Positions 54,789 to 59,461 of a stretch of DNA of 59,461 nucleotides are shown one piece after another. Both the position numbers and the translations under genes were made by a program. The notes beneath the pieces were generated by a model, which made no database searches, was not told the origin of the DNA, and saw only the letters and a program-made list of their open reading frames with translations. This DNA comes from an uncultured Tenacibaculum sp. (GTDB lineage: Bacteria; Bacteroidota; Bacteroidia; Flavobacteriales; Flavobacteriaceae), in assembly GCA_947496185.1 (NCBI GenBank), contig CANMCD010000021.1:1-59461 (forward strand), written 5' to 3'. Each line of letters starts with the position of its first letter. Position 1 is the stretch's first letter.

Positions 54789-54965
54789 ATGAAGAAAATA
54801 CTACTTTTAATAGTTGCTATCACAAGTGTTTTATTGACAAGCTGTACAGATAATACATTACAAGAATTAGAAGAGAGAAACCATGCCAAAAAAATCAAAT
54901 TCACAGAACCAGGGGAAGACCCAGGGGTTGACGACGGAGAACGACAAGAAACAGGTAACGAATAA
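54789..54965 (+). CDS. Small acidic lipoprotein, first gene after leader B
   Basis: A 58-residue lipoprotein: MKKILLLIVAITSVLLTSC gives a clean signal with the acylated cysteine at residue 19, followed by a charged stretch (T-D-N-T-L-Q-E-L-E-E-R) and an acidic, glycine-rich end (T-E-P-G-E-D-P-G-V-D-D-G-E). Its last 83 nt overlap, in another frame, the start of the membrane-protein gene at 54883. It has no counterpart after leader A. The family is not recognised; its signal quality makes it a likely real gene. Confidence 0.65.
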   Translation: MKKILLLIVAITSVLLTSCTDNTLQELEERNHAKKIKFTEPGEDPGVDDGERQETGNE

Positions 54966-55749
54966 GTTTTTTAGACTTATATTAGGGTTACTGGCTTTTT
55001 TTACAGTTACTTCATCATTGTTCCATATTTTTTTTAAACCAAAGTCAGAGGAATATATAAAGCACTATAATTCTTATTCTGGTATTATTAAAAAAAGAGA
55101 TAATGGTACAAAAGAGCTTTTAAAGCAATTTCAAACTGTAATTAAAGGGAAGAGTAAAGATTCAATTACTATTCTTACTGATCAGTTAGTGTTAGATTAT
55201 GAACAACACTATATCAACTCTAGGAATGAATTAAAGAATTATTCTAAAATATCAAAAGATTTAGCTAGTAAACACTCATTTAGAGGAAGAAGTAGTTTTA
55301 GATACTGGATTTATTTATTTGGAATTGTTTTAGTTGGTTTACTTTTCAGTTGTAAATCCTTGTATCATGATATGAAAGAGGGGAGTACTTATAAAACACA
55401 TTTTTTATCATTATCTGGAATTTGTGTCTCCCTTTTTTGGGCAATTCATTTGATCTTTTTAACCCACAAAGATTTTAAACAATCAAATTACATTTTATTG
55501 ATATTGCTTTGTGCAGTAATGTCAACTTATTTCACTTATAGATTGGTCAAATACTTTAAATATAAAGACGATATCATTAGAAATCTGATACAATTCATCA
55601 TACGTGTAAAGGAAACACATATGGGTGGTTTAGCTGTTAAGTCTCTCTATGCCTCAAGAACTGGAGAGCCGATGTGCAGCGAAGAAGAAGTGTGCGACGC
55701 TTTGGATGAATTTGATAGGGATCTACAAAAAACAATTGCTAAAGTTTAA
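54883..55749 (+). CDS. Multi-pass membrane protein, paralogue of the one at 35388
   Basis: A 288-residue inner-membrane protein with four predicted helices (first about 28-50) separated by a long charged helical segment (about 50-135). C-V-S-L-F-W-A-I-H-L-I-F and the matching topology show common descent with the protein at 35388 (Y-V-S-L-F-W-V-V-H-S-L-F). The first ATG (54883) gives a polar 27-residue N-terminus lying inside the small lipoprotein gene in a different frame. A TTG at 54928 would shorten the overlap, so the true start is uncertain. A 92-residue protein gene follows after 3 bp. Function is unknown. Confidence 0.7.
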   Translation: MPKKSNSQNQGKTQGLTTENDKKQVTNKFFRLILGLLAFFTVTSSLFHIFFKPKSEEYIKHYNSYSGIIKKRDNGTKELLKQFQTVIKGKSKDSITILTDQLVLDYEQHYINSRNELKNYSKISKDLASKHSFRGRSSFRYWIYLFGIVLVGLLFSCKSLYHDMKEGSTYKTHFLSLSGICVSLFWAIHLIFLTHKDFKQSNYILLILLCAVMSTYFTYRLVKYFKYKDDIIRNLIQFIIRVKETHMGGLAVKSLYASRTGEPMCSEEEVCDALDEFDRDLQKTIAKV

Positions 55750-55752
55750 AGT

Positions 55753-56031
55753 ATGAAATTGATAAGCAGTATCAAAAAGTATTTTTCTAGGAATAAGTAC
55801 TTAAAAAAGCAGGACTCTGAGTTTTTCAATTCACCAACCCGAAAAGTAAACTTAAAAAAATTAGATCGAATATTAAGAGAGAAAGCCGCAGAAATATCTT
55901 TAAGAAATAAAGGATACAACAGGGATAAAATGGAGATTGAGACTCTAAGGGAAATTCTTAGTGACGACCCAGATCGATACACAAAGGTTGAGATCGGGGT
56001 AATATTGAAATCATTGGGGAATAAAAACTAA
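55753..56031 (+). CDS. Small basic cytoplasmic protein
   Basis: A 92-residue basic helical protein (I-K-K-Y-F-S-R-N-K-Y-L-K-K, then N-L-K-K-L-D-R-I-L-R-E-K, and D-P-D-R-Y-T-K-V-E-I-G). It has no signal peptide or membrane helix. It starts 3 bp after the membrane-protein gene, so the two share a transcript, as do the membrane protein and small coiled-coil protein of the first island. No family is recognised. Confidence 0.6.
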   Translation: MKLISSIKKYFSRNKYLKKQDSEFFNSPTRKVNLKKLDRILREKAAEISLRNKGYNRDKMEIETLREILSDDPDRYTKVEIGVILKSLGNKN

Positions 56032-56077
56032 AATCAAATTATTAAACTTAAATATAACTAACCTAACTTAAAAAATT

Positions 56078-56539
56078 ATGAAACCACTATTTTACCTTTT
56101 AGGAATCGTTTTAATTGGATATAGCTGCTCATCTTCATCAGATGATGGCGATATTAAACAATACAGTATCGAAGGGACTTGGTATCCGTACAAACGTTAC
56201 GACGAAAAGGCAAAAGAAGTAACAGTTACAGAGTGTGATAAAAAAAACGTAAAAGTTTTTTTAAAAGACGGCGTGCTTCTCGAAAGCGAATATAGGATGA
56301 ATGATAATAATCAGTGTATAAATAAGAGAAATGACACTGTAAGCTACTCCTTAGATAAAGAACAACTCAAAATAACAAGGCTTCGAGATTTATTTGGAGA
56401 ACCACATATGGAAACAACAGTGTTTATTGTGGAATTTATAGATGAAAATACATATAAGACATATTTTCCTCGTCAAGACTCTATAGGGTACATGCCTGAC
56501 CATCATTTGGCAGATAGAGTTTTCTGGAAAAGGAAGTAA
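56078..56539 (+). CDS. Lipocalin-like small lipoprotein
   Basis: A 153-residue lipoprotein: lipobox G-Y-S-C17 with a serine/aspartate linker (S-S-S-S-D-D-G-D), then a beta-rich domain beginning I-E-G-T-W-Y-P-Y and continuing in short strands to V-F-W-K-R-K. The G-T-W start and strand pattern are those of lipocalin-like (Lipocalin_4/5-type) domains common in Bacteroidota, which bind small hydrophobic molecules or have unknown roles. It lies between the leader-B pair and the candidate effector; it is not known whether it belongs to them. Confidence 0.6.
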   Translation: MKPLFYLLGIVLIGYSCSSSSDDGDIKQYSIEGTWYPYKRYDEKAKEVTVTECDKKNVKVFLKDGVLLESEYRMNDNNQCINKRNDTVSYSLDKEQLKITRLRDLFGEPHMETTVFIVEFIDENTYKTYFPRQDSIGYMPDHHLADRVFWKRK

Positions 56540-56561
56540 TAATCATTTCAACAAATTTTTT

Positions 56562-57194
56562 ATGAAAACTACAATAAGAGCTACTTTTATAGTTTTTCTT
56601 TTTTCCTTTACTTGTTTAAGTCAAGTAATAAAAAATGATATAACTGGAAAAATATTAGAGTATAAAGAAATAAAAAAAGCAACTCAGTTAAAAGATGAAC
56701 TTCACACCGCGCTTAATTCTTGGATAGTTAAAAACTATCAAAATACTAAAAAAGGGATTGTATTAAATAATAGTAGTAAAATAATTTTACACTCATTTTT
56801 TAATGCCTCTTTGCTCGATAATTTTGATAATAAACAGAAATGTAAAATAGAATATACTTTAGAAATTTCAATAAAGGATTACAAGTATAAAGTAAGCTTT
56901 AACTCATTTTCGATCTCTTCAAAAACACACGGTGCTCTAGCTGCTAGTTTATTTAGTTACTCGACTACAAGTGAAGACTCATTTAGAACGGCTGTAACAG
57001 AAGTTGCCAAGAATAAAAGAAAAGGAGCGAGAAAGAGACTCTTGAAATTACTTCAAAACAAAAAGAAGTTCCTTAAATTCTATCACTACAAAAAAACTCG
57101 TGACGCACATGTTGAAACACAAATAATAAGTCACTGTATGGCATTAACTACATTGATTGACAATAATATTAAGCAAGTAGAGGATGATTGGTGA
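56562..57194 (+). CDS. Secreted DUF4468-like protein
   Basis: A 210-residue protein with a signal peptide (ending F-T-C-L-S-Q). It continues with a domain in which T-Q-L-K-D-E-L-H-T-A-L-N-S-W-I-V-K-N-Y, then V-L-N-N-S-S-K-I-I-L-H-S-F-F and I-E-Y-T-L-E-I-S-I-K-D-Y-K-Y-K-V resemble the TBP-like DUF4468 fold of Bacteroidota periplasmic proteins. The C-terminal third is basic and helical. It ends shortly before a strong terminator. The function of the family is unknown. Confidence 0.55.
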   Translation: MKTTIRATFIVFLFSFTCLSQVIKNDITGKILEYKEIKKATQLKDELHTALNSWIVKNYQNTKKGIVLNNSSKIILHSFFNASLLDNFDNKQKCKIEYTLEISIKDYKYKVSFNSFSISSKTHGALAASLFSYSTTSEDSFRTAVTEVAKNKRKGARKRLLKLLQNKKKFLKFYHYKKTRDAHVETQIISHCMALTTLIDNNIKQVEDDW

Positions 57195-57224
57195 TAAAAC
57201 TATACACAACTAAACTATTTTTAC

Positions 57225-57250
57225 CCCCTTTAAAAAACAAAGGGGTTTTT
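57225..57250 (+). terminator. Rho-independent terminator
   Basis: CCCCTTT (57225-57231) pairs with AAAGGGG (57239-57245), followed by a T-run. It separates the DUF4468-like gene from the candidate effector, which must therefore have its own promoter between 57250 and 57292 or arise by read-through. Confidence 0.85.
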
Positions 57251-57291
57251 TATTCGCATATTAATTAACTAAACAACTTAAAACTACAACT

Positions 57292-57813
57292 ATGAGACCT
57301 GTAAAAATTACAGTCACTAATCTGAAAACACACAATTATGCTTACATTACAAGTTACCCAAAAAAACCAAAAAGAATAAAGTACAAAGTTCCTTTGTATC
57401 TTGTAACGGTTGAAGGTAAAAAGGCAGATAATTCAACAGTAATTGAAGATTTTCAAGCCATACGTTTTGGAGTGCACAAACCCTTTAACGATAGTGCCCC
57501 TAGGATAGTAGGTTTGTCAGATTCTCAAACACATACTTTGTCTTGGGACCCAATCAGTACAATCCAAAACGAAGATGCATGGAGGGTTTATGAAGGTTTT
57601 TTTATTCATCGAGGGCCACGAGATTTACTAAAAGGAGATTTCGGTTCTATAGGGTGTGTTGAAATTTGTGGTCCTGGTGAATGGGATAGATTTAATGATA
57701 CTATTAGGCTTTTATCAGGCTGTAAGGATTTGAAAAAAGCGAGTAATAATCGTTTAATTACAGCAGATTACGAAGCGTGTGATCGCCCAAAACTTATAAA
57801 AGTAGGCAAATGA
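57292..57813 (+). CDS. YkuD-like (L,D-transpeptidase motif) candidate effector
   Basis: A 173-residue protein without a signal peptide. The second half contains F-F-I-H106-R-G-P, then G-S119-I-G-C122-V-E-I, the H-x15-C spacing and S-x-G-C context of YkuD/Tlde1-like L,D-transpeptidase folds, which remodel or cleave peptidoglycan stem peptides. G-P-G-E-W-D-R-F-N-D follows the cysteine. Absence of a signal peptide together with a peptidoglycan-type active site suggests delivery by a secretion system, as for the Tlde effectors. The next gene overlaps its stop (TGATG) and encodes a lipoprotein, the expected arrangement of effector and periplasmic immunity protein. The fold is inferred from one motif. 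Confidence 0.58.
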   Translation: MRPVKITVTNLKTHNYAYITSYPKKPKRIKYKVPLYLVTVEGKKADNSTVIEDFQAIRFGVHKPFNDSAPRIVGLSDSQTHTLSWDPISTIQNEDAWRVYEGFFIHRGPRDLLKGDFGSIGCVEICGPGEWDRFNDTIRLLSGCKDLKKASNNRLITADYEACDRPKLIKVGK

Positions 57814-58460
57814 TGAAAAAATTATTTAATTGCATTGTAATATGTGTTTTTATGTGGGCATGTAAAAAAAATACACCAACTAAAGAAACATCTAAAATAA
57901 AAGAACCTGAAATAAGTAAAACGGATACAATTTTTAAGAATGATATTAAAGTTTTTAATGTAAGCTTTGATAGCCTTTATGTTAAAAATACCGAGGTTAT
58001 AAATAAACTTAATAATGTAATATCTTCTTCTTTTAACGAGCATAAAGTTGTCAATGACGAGCCAACTTTAAAAAGAAGGTTAGAAGGATATAGATCAAAA
58101 TCATTTGCTAAAATTCTGGCTCGTGATTTTGAGAATGAAAATTTCATAAAAGCTATAAATTTCAATATTTCCTTTTTAAGTGAAAAAGATGTGGAGTTTC
58201 CAAGAAGAATAGTGATTGAAGAATGGTCTTTTAAAGATGCCCAAACTGCAAAATTATGTTTTGATAGTTTTGAAGACTACAAAGAAAAGGGAATTCACCT
58301 AGTCGCTTTCAATTGGATTTGGATACTGCAAAAAAATAAGTTGTTTTTAATTTCGTCTTTATATTGTGAGCCTGAATCAAAACCAATGCAGCTTCTAAAG
58401 AGTGAATTAATAAAGTTAATAGGTGAAAAATATAAAAGTATTGAAATGAGTTCAAGGTAA
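57813..58460 (+). CDS. Candidate immunity lipoprotein of the YkuD-like effector
   Basis: A 215-residue lipoprotein (MKKLFNCIVICVFMWAC, lipobox cysteine at 17) followed by a lysine/threonine-rich linker and a mixed alpha/beta domain (V-I-E-E-W-S-F, then F-N-W-I-W-I-L-Q-K-N-K-L-F-L-I). The ATG at 57813 overlaps the effector stop by one base; an alternative ATG at 57810 adds one methionine. Translational coupling and a periplasmic location suit immunity against a peptidoglycan-active effector. It is not similar to the immunity-like lipoproteins of the first island. The role is inferred from context. Confidence 0.6.
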   Translation: MKKLFNCIVICVFMWACKKNTPTKETSKIKEPEISKTDTIFKNDIKVFNVSFDSLYVKNTEVINKLNNVISSSFNEHKVVNDEPTLKRRLEGYRSKSFAKILARDFENENFIKAINFNISFLSEKDVEFPRRIVIEEWSFKDAQTAKLCFDSFEDYKEKGIHLVAFNWIWILQKNKLFLISSLYCEPESKPMQLLKSELIKLIGEKYKSIEMSSR

Positions 58461-58498
58461 GTTATTCACGATTAAAACAATGATATAAAAATTACTGT

Positions 58499-59215
58499 AT
58501 GAAACAAAAACTTAAGTCTATAATTGAAGATAATACTTCTAGTAAAGGGAAGGTTTTTGACTATTTCATACAGTTTTTAATTTTTGTTTCATTAGTAACT
58601 TTTTCATTGGGAACACTTCCAGATAATAGCTATTTACTAAAAGAGGTATTGTTTTACATTGAACTTTTTTGTGTTACAATATTTACTATAGAATATATAC
58701 TTAGATTGATAGTTGCCGACAATATATTTAAATATGTTTTTAGCTTTTATGGAATAATTGATTTAATAGCAATTTTACCTTTTTATTTAAATTTTACAAT
58801 AGATTTAAGAGCTTTAAGGGTATTCAGAGTATTCAGAATATTTAGAGCTTTGAAGTTAATAAGATATAATAAGGCTATTAATAGGTTTCATATAGCAGCA
58901 AAAATTGTAAAAGAGGAAATAGTACTATTTACTATTGTCACATTAATTTTAATTTTTCTTTCTTCTAGCGGTATTTATTTTTTTGAAAATGAAGCCCAAC
59001 CAAAATTATTTAGCTCTGTTTTTCATTCTTTATGGTGGGCGGTTGCAACACTAACTACAGTCGGTTATGGAGATGTATATCCAATAACTACTGGAGGAAA
59101 GATATTTACATTTTTTGTTTTAATAATAGGGGTTGGAATTATAACAGTACCAGCTGGGTTAGTTGCTTCAGCTCTTAGTAAAGCTCGTAATTTGGAAGAA
59201 GATGAGAGAAGTTAA
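58499..59215 (+). CDS. Voltage-gated potassium channel (VIC superfamily)
   Basis: A 238-residue six-helix channel. S1-S3 hydrophobic segments span about 21-97. S4 carries regularly spaced arginines (R104, R107, R110, R113, R116, then K119 and R122) typical of a voltage sensor. The pore helix and selectivity filter T-L-T-T-V-G-Y-G-D (residues 184-192) follow, then S6 with G-V-G-I-I-T-V-P-A-G. The TVGYGD filter is K+-selective. It probably works as a tetramer in the inner membrane. It is 38 bp after the candidate immunity gene but is unlikely to be functionally tied to it. Confidence 0.93.
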   Translation: MKQKLKSIIEDNTSSKGKVFDYFIQFLIFVSLVTFSLGTLPDNSYLLKEVLFYIELFCVTIFTIEYILRLIVADNIFKYVFSFYGIIDLIAILPFYLNFTIDLRALRVFRVFRIFRALKLIRYNKAINRFHIAAKIVKEEIVLFTIVTLILIFLSSSGIYFFENEAQPKLFSSVFHSLWWAVATLTTVGYGDVYPITTGGKIFTFFVLIIGVGIITVPAGLVASALSKARNLEEDERS

Positions 59216-59461
59216 TATTTAAACAAGTAATTTAAAAAAGGGAATTGTTTCTTTATGATAAATTCAATAAACTTGGAATATAAACATTAAAGTTTTACTG
59301 ATCGTAAGTGACCTTTAAATGTTTTACATCCCCTTGATATTAGCAGTTGTTTTTTTATTTTAATTAGTAAAAAATTAACTATTATGTGACCTCTAAATAG
59401 AAAAGTACCAAAAGAGGAGGTGTAAAAAAGGGTTTTAAAACCTTTAATAACAAGGTTGTAT
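59216..59461. other. Non-coding end of the window
   Basis: No gene is seen. TGACCTYTAAA occurs twice (59309 and 59388 regions), and AAGGGTTTTAAAACCTTT near 59429-59446 is a near-palindrome that may be a hairpin at the start or end of a transcript running off the window. Confidence 0.3.

Noticed and set aside
1-59461. tRNA, rRNA, intact insertion sequence or integrase genes
   Set aside because: I saw no cloverleaf with CCA end, no rRNA segments and no transposase or recombinase reading frame in the window.

Overview
The window looks like chromosomal DNA of a marine Flavobacteriaceae-type Bacteroidota. It is AT-rich and has no Shine-Dalgarno pattern. It carries TonB-dependent receptors with carboxypeptidase-like N-terminal domains, LytTR and TPR/LuxR regulators, a beta-glucan utilisation locus, a Bacteroidota-type TssD domain, and at least one promoter of the TTG-N19-TAnnTTTG class. 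Genus and species cannot be fixed from the sequence alone.

Layout. 0.3-4.7 kb: an Hpt/LytTR signalling pair, a convergent TPR/outer-membrane-barrel protein, a STAS protein and a polysaccharide flippase. 5-6.8 kb: a TenA-like protein and a surface tail-fibre-like protein broken by a frameshift in a G8 tract. 7.2-16.5 kb: two paralogous TonB receptors followed by two paralogous membrane TPR-LuxR regulators; the second regulator is split by a one-base loss in an A tract. 17-33.5 kb: a beta-1,3-glucan (laminarin-type) locus. It holds a clan GH-A glycosidase fused to a predicted beta-barrel, two surface glycan-binding lipoproteins, a GH16 lipoprotein, a cytosolic GH149-like phosphorylase, a GH17 lipoprotein, a TonB receptor of non-SusC type and a GPH-family sugar transporter. 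No SusC/SusD pair is present. The logic is surface cleavage, import of oligosaccharides, then phosphorolysis in the cytosol. 33.7-35.1 kb: a transglutaminase-like protein and an SDR oxidoreductase.

35.2-41.8 kb is an accessory island: a conserved leader element, a four-helix-type membrane protein, a phage-type repressor with divergent promoters, two candidate non-coding RNAs, a palindromic element, and a TssD (Hcp)-fused effector followed by three tandem immunity-like lipoproteins plus decayed copies. Each repeat unit carries the 3' end of the effector gene. 42.2-45.6 kb: MsrA, a decayed lipA fragment, largely non-coding DNA with a repeated hairpin, a small protein and a MarR regulator. 45.7-53.2 kb is mostly core: an ArsC-like protein, prfB, htpG, a FabH-like synthase, a PepSY protein and a beta-propeller lipoprotein. 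53.4-59.2 kb is a second accessory island: an HsdR_N nuclease-like protein, a second copy of the conserved leader, a small lipoprotein overlapping a paralogue of the 35.4-kb membrane protein, several small secreted proteins, a YkuD-like (L,D-transpeptidase motif) candidate effector with an overlapping lipoprotein as candidate immunity protein, and a voltage-gated channel.

The most interesting signal is that the two accessory islands share the same leader (two palindromes at exactly the same spacing) and a homologous membrane protein, and both lead towards effector/immunity-lipoprotein modules. This suggests one family of interbacterial-competition cassettes. At least two, probably three, coding sequences are broken by loss of exactly one base in a homopolymer, which is either phase variation, decay or systematic read error.
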